A stretch of 64,000 nt of DNA from Sipunculus nudus (GCA_026874595.1 CM049306.1:54774019-54838018), one strand, 5' to 3'; shown: positions 34,034 through 45,730, numbered from the stretch's first letter. Notes: generated by a model not told the origin, from the letters alone. Numbers and translations: made by a program.

Positions 34034-37000
34034 GTAAGTTATCTTCAATACCTTATCTATTTTGGCGTATTTTTTCGATAAACATGCTTATTGGTGTTCC
34101 TCAATAATGTGGTTCATATACGCATTAAAGGAAACCCCTCAATTTCTCACAAACCAATAAGTTCCTGGAAACGATCCTGGTGCCATAAAGCAGGTCCTCC
34201 TATTCCATTTACATCAAATAACATCAGAAGATTTGTGTGGACCGATACCCATTCAGCCCCCGAACACCTACAAATATTAAAGCCACGTGTCACATAATGT
34301 CAGAATGCCCAATAAAAAGACTTGTCAGAGATTAAATTCTTAGATTTCAGTAAATTAATAGTAAAACACAATAAAACATTAGAAAATAAATACGTGTCAT
34401 AATAGAGTATATAAAATGATAGATATGGCTTCATCATAAAATTGTGTTTTCACTGCGCAGAATCTGACTTATCAAAGCACTGCTGGTTAGAGTTTGTTGG
34501 TTTAGAAATCCTATCTGCACAATGCACCGAGGTTTCTAAATACACCAATGGCACTGGTACAAATGTGTTGATGGGCGTTGATATAATAGGCAATTGGAAC
34601 ATGTTAGATTACAGTTTTCCATTCTGATTACATGAATATTTTTGTGATTCGGCCCCCATGCTTGTAAAACTAAAGTAAGTAAAATCTGGTAAGCATGCGA
34701 ATGTTCAGTGTGAATTAGTGACTCGACCGTTCCAACAATCCAGAACAGCAAGAGGTTTGTTTTGAGTGGAAACCACCTCTGGCAGAAGGGTGGACTTCAC
34801 TGACACATTCAAAATGGAAACATCAGAAGCATACAGTTGTACATAGCCTAAACTTGCAAATTGGACTGAAGGTGTTAATGATATCACAATTGTACTCCCA
34901 GATCTTGGTTTATAAATTTCCAAGATGCAGTCATTTTAAAAATGTATTTTTATCCACAAATACCTTTGTGCTGTATGATTTTAGTATGAAAAGCTGTAGT
35001 TCCTATGGATTCAACTGAACATATACTTAGCTTAATAATAGTTATGTCTTGAAAGTGTCATGTTGTATTTTTTCTACAAGGGCCTCATGCCGGTAGTAAT
35101 GAAACATGCAAGTTCTTCAACGTATCCACTATGAAGTATGAGAGTGATACTTGTACGAGCAACATGGGTCATATGTGCCTGGTTCAAGGCAAGTGGAATA
35201 TGTTGTGCTTCTCTGATAACGTATTAGTCATAAAATCGAAAAAAAAAAAAAAAACAAAAAAAAACAGTGTTATCGTAAAACGACAGATACATCACAATAT
35301 TTTCATTTGCTTCACAGATTGCAAAGACTGCAGTGACTTGGGTCTTCTAAGGATCGTTTGTACGGTGACAAGTTCTAAATGCTTGGTTGCCATGTGTGAT
35401 GACGTCACTTGGTACGAGGCAGAGAAGAAATGTCGTGACACTGGGGAGACGAAGAACATGACAATGACGCTGGCTACAGATACAGATGTGGCTCTCCTGT
35501 CACAAAAAAATGCCTCATTCCCCCCACTAAATTGCAATGCCCTTTGGGTGCAACCTACGAACCTGTTCAGTGAGTAGTCATTAAATTATACTTTATATAT
35601 ACTCCGGAACAGCAACACTGGAAAAAATTCAGATATGGTATTTAGTAATGAAACGCAAGGTTATTTCTATGAATGGTTTCAAGTTTATATACAGATATAA
35701 ATTAAAACGACTACATTCCACAGGATTTATTCCGTAACCCTGCATTCATCGTCTATTGTAATAATAATCGAATGAGAAAGATCAGGTGGGCAAATGTTTT
35801 TCTACGATTAGACGTGTTGCCAGCCATCACGTAAATCATGGAAAATCTCGAAAATGTGGAAAATGTAACATGTTCAAGTCACATTTTCTAGTCAGGGAAA
35901 AGGGAATATGAGAAAAAAATTGAAATACCTGAAAAATAAGGGCATTTGATTGGCTCTGAAGAGGAATAGTTTATATATGCAATATAAAAGATGATCATAG
36001 TCTTCCAATGTTTCCCCTTTTGTTGCAGATATTATAGGTAGCCAGTCTAATTTAACTCCAATAATCCTTTCTGCCTTGTAATTTCTAATAGTTTGAATAA
36101 TGTTTTTATCAGCAAGTGTTTGAACATTAAATCATACAGGTGTACTCACAGTGACACATTGATACATTGCGACTATTTCCAGTAATTTCTTATCACTATG
36201 AAATTCATTAAGTTTATTCTATACGTTCATAATATCAAACTTATTTACCACAGGGTGTTGTTTGCGAAACTTTTAGTTTTATTGACATTTAAAAGCGAAT
36301 TATAATGGTCGCACTATCCAGTTCATTATAGCATGCATGCTATACACTAAAAAAGTTTACAAGGGTAACGGAACTGGTGAAAGTATATTACTTTCCAGTG
36401 TTTGTTGTTAAACTATCTTTGAATCATTTGATTGAATACATATACTATTACTTTTCTGTTGTTTTAAAAATTAGAAATGCAAGTACACGAGTGCAGGTGT
36501 TTACAATACTCTTCAAGCTTTCCTTTTAGCAATTTGGTATAATTATGTTTATATGAATACAGTTCAGAAAGGTTAATATTGCATCATTAGTAGTTTTTTT
36601 CACTGTACAGGTAAACTGAAGTTTATCTACGGAAGGTCAAAGAGTGGATATTAAGCTTTTTGAGACTTATTTCTTTAAGTATTTCATGACTATACTGGTA
36701 TCAGGGCGACCAGTCTGTTTTAATTTAGAACCTGTCATTCCACCCGAAAGATGTAAATAATTGTCCGGGAATAAAGGTAGTATCATGAATATCTCCCATA
36801 TGGCCCAATTTTTAACACGAAATAGAATAACACTACTACGACAACAATTAATACCAATACTTCTAATAATACTTATTATAATAATGATGATATATTAAAT
36901 AAATTATAGAGAGGAAAGTCCAGGTTTCGTTTTTTAAATTATATGATAGCAACATTTCCCGATATCCTTATTTTTTAATTTTTTTATCATGTTAAAACAT

Positions 37001-40000
37001 TTATCATATTTGTAGAAGACACTGATGCCCAGAAAATCACCATCATCGTCGTCATCGTCATCATAGGCACTGTGGTGCTCTTAGGCATTGTGGTTCTAAT
37101 TTGGGTGAGATTTATCTTTCTACAATGCATTTAAAGATATTTGAAGAGTGACTTAGCTGACATACAGTTTGCCTCACTTTACAGTCAGGAACTGGTAAAA
37201 TGACATTAATTGAGATGATTAAAAACACCCTCATTATTATGTATTAACTCTGTTTAAGCTACGTTTACTCGGTATGAGAAAAAGATGTTTTTTTTTTTTT
37301 ACTCTAGTTACTTTATCATAAACCGTTTACCGGGCCCGCGTTATGCGGAGTATACTGTATGAAACACACTATAAAATGTAATTATCTGGGGAGAGCTGGA
37401 TCCACCTACCGCGCGAGGTATTGCGCCCATGGTAACATTTGCCAATGTTATCTGTTTTGAAATGACCAGTGGTGTCAATTCAAGGCTGACTTTACCACAG
37501 TTTTAACCAAGGAAGCTTCAGTGTACACATTTAACCAAGGAAAAAAGATCATCAAATTAAATTAATATTATATAACAATATACCATAATCTTATATATTA
37601 AGATAAACTGTTGTCAAATGTCAACATATCTTTTTAAACTGTTCGTTTTGCCTGTTTTACAAACTTTATCAGATAATATGCAATGTACAGTAAAATAAAA
37701 TACACAGTATTATTACATCTAACTTTTCAGAGGTGTATCCTGGTTGTCAAGAAACGCCGCCATCAAGATACTGAAGGTACTAGGATGTTTAAAATAAGAA
37801 AAAAAAATGTTAATGAACATTTAACAGAAGAATGGGTATAATAACAGAAGTGTTTCTGGTTTATATTTTTCAAAAAGAGATTTCAACCAAACGTTCATTT
37901 TTATTATGCATAGATCTTAGTTAAAAGAAACGGATATTCTCTATTGATGGTATAAAGACTGGAATGCTGTATTCAAGAATCAATTTGAAGGTAGCGTTCT
38001 ATAGGTACGCGTATGCAGTGCGTATGCGGTACGTATGCGTATGGAGTTGGAACCTTGGGCGTCGGGGGGGGGGGGGGGATGTAATCACTGCTCCTGCTAT
38101 GTAGATAATAATATTTATATATTAGAAATGAGATATTTTGATTATTAGAATTACAGATTCTGGTTCCATTCTGAGTTTACTCAGTAACTTATGCTGGAAA
38201 CAGCATACTCTTAATTATAAATTATTTTCAGTCAGTCACACAGACAATAAAAGATATATATATGTTACGCGCCATCAGTCGATCAAGCCCATCGGCCGAT
38301 GGGCTTGCACCATCAGTCGATCGACCGATGGGTCGATAAACAGTAGAACCTCGAATTTCCGTATCTCGTTTTTTCCGATTTTTTCCCCGAAGTTTGAATT
38401 GAGGAACCGAAATTTATCTCTATTAACCGAAATGTGGAAATACGACTTTCGGAAAAATATATTTTTTTCCGAAAATACCGAATGTGATTCCGAGAATAAC
38501 TGGCCGAGTGACGTTCACTCGCCCGTGAAGAATAACAAATGGCCCGATCAGCGCGTCTAATTAAGCATAATGGGATATTGAGAGCTTCTGCCGCTCAGTC
38601 GTTACGGCGCATGCATTCATTCGATCACCTTGTATGTGTACTGACGTAACACTGTCCCCATTAATTCTGTTTTAGTATGATGGTTTCTTTGTGCTTACCC
38701 GTAACCTATATGAAAGTTTGGTAAGAGTTCATCAGGTTGGGTTTTCCGTCAGGTTTCACAGACTTAGACGTTACGTTTTCTGTGTCGTGACTGGCTGTGG
38801 CCTTTAATTTTTCTTTTTAAAATAGATTGCCCCGATTGTAAAAATTTCGCTGTATGTTTATATTAAAAATAAATTGAGAAAAACGTTCTGACGAGATAAC
38901 GTGACTGGCAGGATCAGGATTAGCATCTTGAAACTAATATACCTGTATACGACTGTAGTAATAGTATACTTATTGAAAAGATAGCCGAAACCTCAACTAT
39001 GAGAACATCCCCAACTATTCGGATATTTGAGGTTCTACTGTATATATAAATATATATATTTATTTGAATAATTTAACTTGATTACCCTCAAACCTCCGAG
39101 TCATACCCCCCCCCCATCCTTTCATATAAAATGACGCTACTGGTGATTCCTTCAATACGTTTGCGCAAGCAACCATTTTCAATCGCTCACTATATATATA
39201 GCAATTGAATAGCGTGCACATGCATGGTAACATTCGAGGGAATACCACACATTGACCTCAGTGATGGGGTATTTCTCTGGCAGATAACTTCTCTTATCCT
39301 ATATCCCGGTGTTTGCTGCATACGTACCATATATACATACGTATCAATGGAATCTCAGGTGTCCATTTTCTAGCTGCATTCACATACGTACCGCAAACGT
39401 ACGTAATCGAAATTTAGCTTAATCGAATATTAGCTTAAGAACGCATAACCATACCTTTAGAGAACAACCACTGACATCAATAAATCAATTTTGCCTGAGG
39501 CAGATGAACTTGTTACGTAGAAATTTGATTTGATTTATTGTAGAACGCCACAACGGAATACGTATGATCAAGTACGACCCTGCCCCAACAGAAGAGGTAT
39601 AGATCAACCATGTCTTGTACCAGTTAATTGTTTCACGTATGTATCCTGATATGTAGGTAGCTTTAACAGCTGATACATACATGCACACGCTGTAATTATG
39701 GTTAAAAATATTTACAGTTTTGCTGATGAAGCCGACTCACAGATATACAATCCCTGCCCATCTTTTTTTTTCAAAATACACTGCAAACGTGTATTTTATC
39801 CTGTACCTTCAATTTTCTTTAGAGAGTAAAAAATCCCTCGATAAAAATGCGACCTTTATAAGGAACCCATAAAATGTGTAAATTTTACAGACTGACCGTT
39901 CTGGTGATGGTTTATAGCCAGCAGTGAATATACCGCTCAGGAGCCTTTAATTTTGAACTGATAGGCATACTTTGCACTGAAAGTCCCTGAACTTTCTTTT

Positions 40001-41749
40001 GTCAGCGAAGGAAGGAAACTGCTATAGTTAGCACCATGAGTCGACGCCCTGTTCATTCACCAAATTACTTGGTCCTCTGAGATAAGCTTAACTATCGAAA
40101 GTTTATTTCTGAATTCTGTAAGGTTTAAATGACCGTTTGAAGGATTCTTTTTGACTAACTGCTTGTCTAAATGCCAGGTGGGATGTGCCGTACAAACCAT
40201 AATTATTTATAAATCATTTCCTACCTTATTATGAGCATGAATTAATATTGTTCACACTCACACCCTTCCACACACACACACACACACACACACACGTATA
40301 AAAGCTTTGACATGCGCCAGCACTAAAGAGGGGTCTGCCAGCTCTGCAACAAATGCTTAACTCTAAAAGGTGTAAAATAACAACTTGCAAGCTGGAGTGT
40401 TTTGGAAATCTCTGTGATGCTGCCAAACCATCATTTTACAGCTCGGAAGACTGTAGTTTTAAGGCAAAAACATGATTTGGAGCACTCACACTCCTTTCAG
40501 TCAGACCAAAGTGTTTATAGTTACTATGTGTTCAAGGAATCTATTTTGTGGTTTCATAATATTTAACTAATGTGCCTCATTTTTACACGTTCGGTATTCT
40601 ATCGGTATTCTAGGAGCTGTAGGATGAATTTTTGCAATATTTTCGATGTTGTTTGTATGCATGCAGACATAATTTAATATCTCAGGAACAACAGTAATCC
40701 TGAGGATTAAATGTTAAAATAATATTGTTACTGCTATGTGTATGTAAGCTGAGGGTGGCGCAATCTGTGTTGCAGTATTTCTGTGAACTAAAATGTCATT
40801 TTATACTTTTTCACAAATAAGAGAGGGGAAAATATAACACCAGATTATATTATATGGTTATATAAGGCAAAAAAAAGTAAAAGATATGGTTCTCAGGTAC
40901 CACCCACGTAAATTTTAACCCCCCCCCCCCACATCAAACATTTTCATTTCTGATTTTCATCTTTCAAGTAGATAAAATAATACCATTTTGATAAGAATTC
41001 CTTTGTTATGTAGTGCTCTTACCTGTTTAGGAAAAAAATATGTTATTTTCATGCTTTTCCCTGATCATACGACATTTTTATCGAAGAATACAAAACAGGT
41101 AAAAATAAAATATCGCCCGCCCGCACTTATTTAAAAAAAAAATGCCTGAGAACCATACTTTTTTGGCCTAGGTTACCCAATGTTTCAGTAAGTGCTAGGG
41201 TCTTGAGCACCAAAGTTTAAGTTCCTTGTGGCGTGCGTGTCGGTGATAGCCTCAAGTGGCGCAACATAGGCCTATGTTGCCTTGGTTTGTGCGAGTCAAA
41301 AAAGACCTTTTCCAATTCTTACTACTGAAGCCAGAAAACATAAATACTGTAACCTGAAAACTTAAATACTGTAGCCTGAAAACTTAAATACTGTAGCTTT
41401 CAGGTAAAGGGTAACTTTTCCTCATTCAGAGCAGCATTAAATGAGGATGAATTGAAATAGATTGTTTTTTTTTAAGATGTTACCTTCATGAAACTTTTAA
41501 TTTTACGTATATCTGTTACCAAATATTGATTATATGACTGTAAGCATATGTAAATTACAGGTGGCGCCACTTATATCCACTTTTACTGGACGTTATGAAG
41601 AACAAACTGCAAGGGGAGCCACTTATGCTGAACTACAGTTGCAATGGCATTTTCAGTTTCACTGTAATCTTTTAAATAATTGTTGCGACACTATCAAACA
41701 CAGTAGACTACATGTAAGAGCGTTAGGTATCAATAGGATGCGAATGTAA
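33985..41749 (+). CDS. Putative single-pass receptor gene with ITIM-like tail (whole gene span)
   Basis: Seven exon-like blocks with GT/AG borders make a coherent small membrane receptor: signal peptide, cysteine-rich ectodomain of about 130 residues, one transmembrane helix, a basic stop-transfer stretch and a cytoplasmic tail containing GATYAELQL. Phases agree at the 1/2, 3/4, 4/5, 5/6 and 6/7 junctions. The 2/3 junction does not agree with the best splice sites, and the true 3' end is uncertain. The YAEL motif has the Y-x-x-L core of an immunoreceptor tyrosine inhibitory motif but Ala instead of I/V/L/S two residues before Tyr. The ectodomain exon WYEAEKKC...LA resembles the first half of a C-type-lectin-like domain. 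An immune or cell-surface recognition role is inference. The host introns contain two MITEs. Confidence 0.65.
34461..34614 (+). CDS. Candidate alternative exon 2a, paralogous to exon 2
   Basis: Follows acceptor-like TTCACTGCGCAG (ends 34460) and, read in phase 1, gives SDLSKHCWLEFVGLEILSAQ then CTEVSKYTNG...GNWNMLDYS. The layout (Cys, about 14 residues, Cys-Thr, then G-x-WNML) matches exon 2 at 35081. The only donor at the right place is a weak A|GTTTTC in phase 1; otherwise a TGA stops it at 34625. It may be an alternative or a dying duplicate exon. Confidence 0.45.
35081..35220 (+). CDS. Receptor exon 2: Cys-rich ectodomain start
   Basis: Acceptor TTTTTTCTACAG-like (TTTCTACAAG) precedes 35081. 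In phase 1 it continues the signal peptide as GPHAGSNETCKFFNVSTMKY, then ESDTCTSNMGHMCLVQGKW and NMLCFSDN. It has four cysteines and two N-glycosylation sequons (NET, NVS). The best donor, GTATTA at 35221, leaves phase 0, which does not fit the preferred exon 3 acceptor. Confidence 0.6.
35318..35569 (+). CDS. Receptor exon 3: ectodomain, partial C-type-lectin-like signature
   Basis: The acceptor TTTGCTTCACAG ends at 35317 and the donor GTGAGT starts at 35570. The frame reads CKDCSDLGLLRIVCTVTSS, then DDVTWYEAEKKCRDTG, LATDTDVALLSQKNAS and CNALWVQPTNLF. W-x-x-A-x-x-x-C and the later LA and W-V pairs recall the first half of a C-type lectin fold. The second half is absent, so the family call is tentative. 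Entry needs phase 1, in conflict with exon 2. An alternative acceptor at 35286 (ACGACAG) would fit phase 0 with an unusually short 66-bp intron. Confidence 0.6.
37016..37104 (+). CDS. Receptor exon 4: transmembrane helix
   Basis: Acceptor CATATTTGTAG (ends 37015) and donor GTGAGA (37105). Entering in phase 1 it gives KDTDAQKITIIVVIVIIGTV then VLLGIVVLIW, a textbook 24-residue hydrophobic span preceded by a polar juxtamembrane stretch. It ends in phase 0. Confidence 0.85.
37731..37776 (+). CDS. Receptor exon 5: basic stop-transfer segment
   Basis: Acceptor CTAACTTTTCAG (ends 37730). It encodes RCILVVKKRRHQDTE, a cluster of positive charges immediately inside the membrane, then donor GTACTAGG in phase 1. 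Confidence 0.8.
38341..39040. mobile_element. Non-autonomous pogo/Tigger-like element in intron 5
   Basis: Left end CAGTAGAACCTCGAATTTCC and the inverted right end CAGTAGAACCTCAAATATCC form a ~24-bp TIR typical of pogo/Tigger elements. The right flank is TA as expected; the left flank is AA, so one target base appears mutated. The body is about 700 bp with no transposase. The 38138-38560 ORF is a shadow crossing its left end. Confidence 0.75.
39544..39596 (+). CDS. Receptor exon 6: cytoplasmic tail
   Basis: Acceptor TTTATTGTAG (ends 39543). Entering in phase 1 it reads ERHNGIRMIKYDPAPTEE, ending in phase 0 before GTATAG. It contains one tyrosine (IKYDPA). Confidence 0.75.
40864..41169. mobile_element. 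MITE with GGTTCTCAGG terminal repeats, copy 1 (intron 6)
   Basis: Left GGCAAAAAAAAGTAAAAGAT then ATGGTTCTCAGG; the inverted right end reads GGCCAAAAAAGTATGGTTCT then CAGGCA. It matches a second copy at 49509-49847, including CGCCCGCCCGCACT near the right end and TTTTTATCGAA mid-way. About 300 bp, non-coding. Confidence 0.8.
41561..41749 (+). CDS. Receptor exon 7: tail with ITIM-like YAEL motif
   Basis: Acceptor GTAAATTACAG (ends 41560). In phase 0 it reads VAPLISTFTGRYEEQTARGA then TYAELQLQWHFQFH and runs open to TAA at 41747-41749. GATYAELQL carries the YxxL core of an inhibitory tyrosine motif. The residues after QL look less protein-like and there are internal donor-like sites (ACA|GTTGCA; CAT|GTAAGA), so the exon may really end earlier and splice onward. 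Confidence 0.6.
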   Translation: MAPLISTFTGRYEEQTARGATYAELQLQWHFQFHCNLLNNCCDTIKHSRLHVRALGINRMRM

Positions 41750-41783
41750 AGCTAAGCAAGGCACAAATCATTTCAATAATACC

Positions 41784-42930
41784 TAGGAGGTTCAAACTTA
41801 ATATGCACACAGATTCGTAAACTCTCTGTTTATATATATTGTAAATATATATTCAGCTGATTTATTTATTATGTTGAAAATATGGTATGTGTGGTATAAT
41901 ACATGTGGGTCTAACTTATAAGATTACTGATCATGGAAAACCAAAGTAAAGCAGTAGTTCGTTCATACCTGGTGCTGTAATATATATTATGACATGACAT
42001 GTATGGTATACTACAGACCTACCATATAATATTACAGATCATGGAACTATAGATTAAAGTAGAATTTCGTTCATATTGTTTGTGGTGCAAGATGCAAAAT
42101 ATAACATGACATGTACAGTTTAATACAAACCTGCCATGTAACTGTATATTAAAGTAGAAATTCGTTCATATCTGGTTCTGTGTAAAATGTTATATATAAC
42201 ATGACATGTATGGGGTATTACAGACTGCCATGTAATATTACAGATCAAGGAACTATAGATTAGGAGGTTCAAACTTAATATGCACACAGATTCAGGTAAA
42301 CTCTTTGTTTATATATATTGTAAATATATATATTCAGCTGATTTGTTTATTATGTTGAAAATATGGTATGTGTGGTATACTACAAGTCTAACATGTAAGA
42401 TTACAAACCATGAAGTTGTAAATTAAAGTAGAAGTTCATATCTGGTGCTGTGCAACATGTAATCATTACTTATCACATGACATGACTTACATGATATACT
42501 ACAGACCTACCATGTAAAATTACAGATCACGGCAATATAAAATATAGCCAATAAAATCGTTCATACTTTTTACTGAGCAAGATGAAATATATAACATGAC
42601 ATCTACGGTATAATACAAAACCTGCCATGTAAGATAACAGATCATAGAACTGTATATTAAAGTAGAAATTCGTTCATATCTGGTGCTGTGTAAAATGTTA
42701 TATGACATGTCATAACATGTATGGTACTACATGTATGGTAATACAGACCTGCCATGTAATATTACAAATCATGGAAATATAGATTAAAGTAGATGTTCCT
42801 TCATACATGGTGCTGTGCAAGATATAATATGACATAGCATGACACGTATGATACTATAGGCCTGCCATGTAAGATTACAAACCATGAAATTTGAGTAGAA
42901 GTTCGTTCATGTCTGGTATAATAGTTTTGT
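41784..42930. repeat. Tandem array of ~100-125 bp units with an internal 477-bp duplication
   Basis: Repeats of ACATGACATGTATGGTATAC, a TACAGACCTRCCATGTAA block, TTACAGATCATGGAA and TTAAAGTAGAA-TTCGTTCAT. The motif CATGACAT/CATGACAC recurs near 41995, 42098, 42200, 42475, 42594 and 42835. The block beginning TAGGAGGTTCAAACTTA occurs at 41784 and again at 42261, so a larger segment was duplicated too. No gene. Confidence 0.85.
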
Positions 42931-42984
42931 AGATTATTGCCACTATGACCAATGATGATAAAACTTTCTTTTAAATCAATACAT

Positions 42985-43191
42985 TTATTTGTTTTCTTTT
43001 CTTTTTAGAAATTCTTTATTTTTCATATTTTGAATACGAGCCATCTGTTCACAATGTAGAATCACCTCGGTTTTCAATTGCAGGATAATGTGTCTCTCAA
43101 TGCCTCGTTTCGTGTTTTCCAGGTTACTTAAAATATTAAGCACAGATATGCCAAAGTGTACTTGACTAATTAACCAATATAAGCACGACAC
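42985..43191 (-). other. Possible C-terminal exon on the minus strand
   Basis: The minus strand reads LENTKRGIERHIILQLKTEV, then ILHCEQMARIQNMKNKEFLK and KRKENK-stop, with an AATAAA immediately after the stop. The charged, helix-like composition is protein-like. On the plus strand the same Lys-rich end is a long polypyrimidine tract plus AG at 43007-43008, which could instead be a splice acceptor for the upstream receptor gene. I cannot decide between them and recognise no family. Confidence 0.3.
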
Positions 43192-43755
43192 ATATGGTAC
43201 TTACATTATCGAACTTACTACCCGGACACAATAGGCTACAAGCAAAACATAAATATTCAACAGTGAAAATGAGTCTCTACAACAAGTCCTGGCACTTGAA
43301 AGTTGTAAATGAAGGTGTTACGACCCATAATGTAATAACTGGCCCATAATGTAATAACGGCCCATATTGTAATAAAAACGACCCATAATGTAATAATAGC
43401 CCATAATGTAATAAAAAACGGCCCATATTGTAATAACTATACCCTGCCCATATTGTAATAAAATCGCAAGTGGACAAAACGGCCCATATTGTAATAAAAT
43501 CGAAGGTGGGTAAAACGGCCAATAATTTTATAAATCAAAGTTCATGCAAATTGACTTAGACAATTCAAATATTGACTTCTCGTGACACTAATGTGTAAGT
43601 GAACATACAAGTATGAAAAACCACTGGATTACATAATGACTATTTGTTTAAAACGGTGACCAAGCTAATATGAGCGAAATATGGCCATGATTCATGATTA
43701 TCCTTTTGTTGAATCAGTGTTTAAATAGGGTGATAAAGTATTTAAACAGGATAAT

Positions 43756-43766
43756 TTATATATATG

Positions 43767-43850
<84 letters not shown>
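43756..43850. repeat. (TA)n microsatellite inside the foldback element
   Basis: Long TA run interrupted by a few TTTA steps. Confidence 0.9.
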
Positions 43851-43853
<3 letters not shown>

Positions 43854-44435
43854 CGCCAAAATGTAAATATTTTGTCAATTTTAACAGATAAAATATACGA
43901 AATTCTCATTATCGATACATTTTAATGTATTTTAATTCTTTCTAAAATATAAATGAAAGTTTAAATTTCAGTGCGTTTTGCTCAATGTATCATAGAGAAT
44001 ATTTTATATGATCTCTCGAAACCTCCCGAGATTTGGAAATTATAAATGGAGGTACTGCTGCAATTTTTTGGTGTCTATATATGTATTGGTTAAGATGTCT
44101 TAGGTTAACATGTATAACACGTCGCATAGATAAAGAGCTTTCAACGCACGTATTTGAAGTTAAAACCTGGATGCGTCATTCGGGCGATTCAAGAGTTTAC
44201 AATTTAATTTTTAAAAATAATTAGCCCAAACAACAAAACAACAATTTGAAAATGCCGGTTTCTGTGTTCTAGAGGTAGAGCATAGGGCGCAGAGCGGGGA
44301 GATTCAGGGGCGTAACCAGGTTTGAGGGAGGGGAGGGGGCCATGATTAGTGGCGGATCTAAAAATTCGTAATTTGTAGGGGGGGGGGGGGGGCGCTAATA
44401 TGCATACATGGGTACTATGAAAACTGTTATATATA

Positions 44436-44439
44436 CGTG

Positions 44440-44472
<33 letters not shown>

Positions 44473-44570
44473 TATTATTATTATTAAAATAATAATAATA
44501 ATAATTATTATTATTATTATATTATTATTATTATTATATTATTATTATTATTATTATTATTATAATTATA
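44436..44570. repeat. (TA)n / (ATT)n compound microsatellite
   Basis: TA run followed by ATT/AAT trinucleotide repeats in both orientations, able to fold on itself. A G-run lies just upstream at about 44379-44392. Confidence 0.9.
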
Positions 44571-45022
44571 CGTTATATTTTAGTGTATGAAAATATGATT
44601 TTTTTATTCAGTTGTGAACCATGGTTTCATTAAGGTTAGTAACAGGTTCATGGAGAGGGTATGGGAGGGGGCAGGATATTATGTAAATGACACTAAGCGT
44701 GTGCCCTGTCATTCTTGATCTTAAACATATGTTATTACAATATAAATATGTTATTACAATATGGGTCGTTTTTCCCACTTGCCGTTTTATTACAATATGG
44801 GTAGGGTATGATTATTACAATATGGGTCGTTTTTATTACAATATGGGCCGTTATTACAATGTGGGCCGTTTTTTATTACATTATGGGCCGTTATTACAGT
44901 ATGGGCCAGTTTTATTACAATATGGGCAGGGTATGATTATTACATTATGGGTCGTTTTTATTACAATATGGGCCGTTATTACATTATGGGCCGGTTATTA
45001 CATTATGGGTTGTAACAGAAGG

Positions 45023-45730
45023 TTTAAAGACAGATCTTTAAGTATAGCACATAATGTATTACACTCACAATTCAAAAGCCTAAATCGTCGGTGTCCGGAC
45101 AGTTGCATGTGCGTAATCTGCACAGAAATCTATAAACAAGTCCAGTGATCGTTCTGGACTGATACCATCGACATGTGCTCACAAAACTTCTATTTTATTT
45201 CTCCCTTACTAATTTTTACCTCCATACTCAAACGATGGTCAGGTAACGTCAGCTGTAGCGGACTCGAAGTGTCTCATCACACACTTCACAACCTCACCTT
45301 GAATCTGCTGCAAACAAAGTGCAAATCATGTGAAAATTTACACTTTAATGTATTTTTTATATACACATTCATTGCATCTTACAGCAAAGGTAAATATATA
45401 TAATTTGATATGAAACATATACTTCCACACACACACACATATATATAATTATATATGTATATATATATATCAGACATTTTATACTACAAAAAACCCGAAT
45501 AATTCTGCTTATCGCTCGGGTAAGGTCAACCTATTTTTGCTGTTGATTGATCACAAAATTAGCAAAAATTTAGAGTTTAATATTTTAAATATACTATCTT
45601 AAATGATTAACTTTGATAGAGTCTTTTGAAATAAAGTCTATAAAACATAAACCAGTGTTTTCTTTCTTTTTTTCAGTGTTGTATATGAAATGAAGTACCA
45701 TAAAACACCAAACTGCTCAAGAACACCCTC
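45023..45730. other. No gene seen
   Basis: AT-rich spacer between the foldback element and the minisatellite, with a short AC/TA microsatellite at about 45426-45470. Confidence 0.5.

Larger units (their letters stand above)
43316..45017. mobile_element. Foldback DNA transposon with tandem-repeat TIRs and 5-bp target duplication
   Basis: The left end is TGTTACGACCCATAATGTAA and the inverted right end is TGTTACAACCCATAATGTAA. Both arms consist of ~15-25 bp repeats of (G)CCCATAWTGTAATAA, about 215 bp on the left and 285 bp on the right. The flanking GAAGG at 43311-43315 and at 45018-45022 is a target-site duplication. The interior (43531-44730) holds microsatellites and no transposase, so it is non-autonomous. 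The ORFs at 43277-43522 and 44687-45148 are readings of the arms. Confidence 0.85.

Noticed and set aside
34705-34923. Minus-strand ORF with a protein-like sequence inside the receptor intron
   Set aside because: No acceptor AG at its start, no strong donor, opposite strand to the gene, and no recognised family; too weak to call.
38138-38560. 140-codon ORF in receptor intron 5
   Set aside because: It runs from unique intron DNA into the TIR of the pogo-like element and its composition matches no protein; a chance ORF.
43694-43891. ORF with Tyr-Ile repeats
   Set aside because: Translation of a TA microsatellite.
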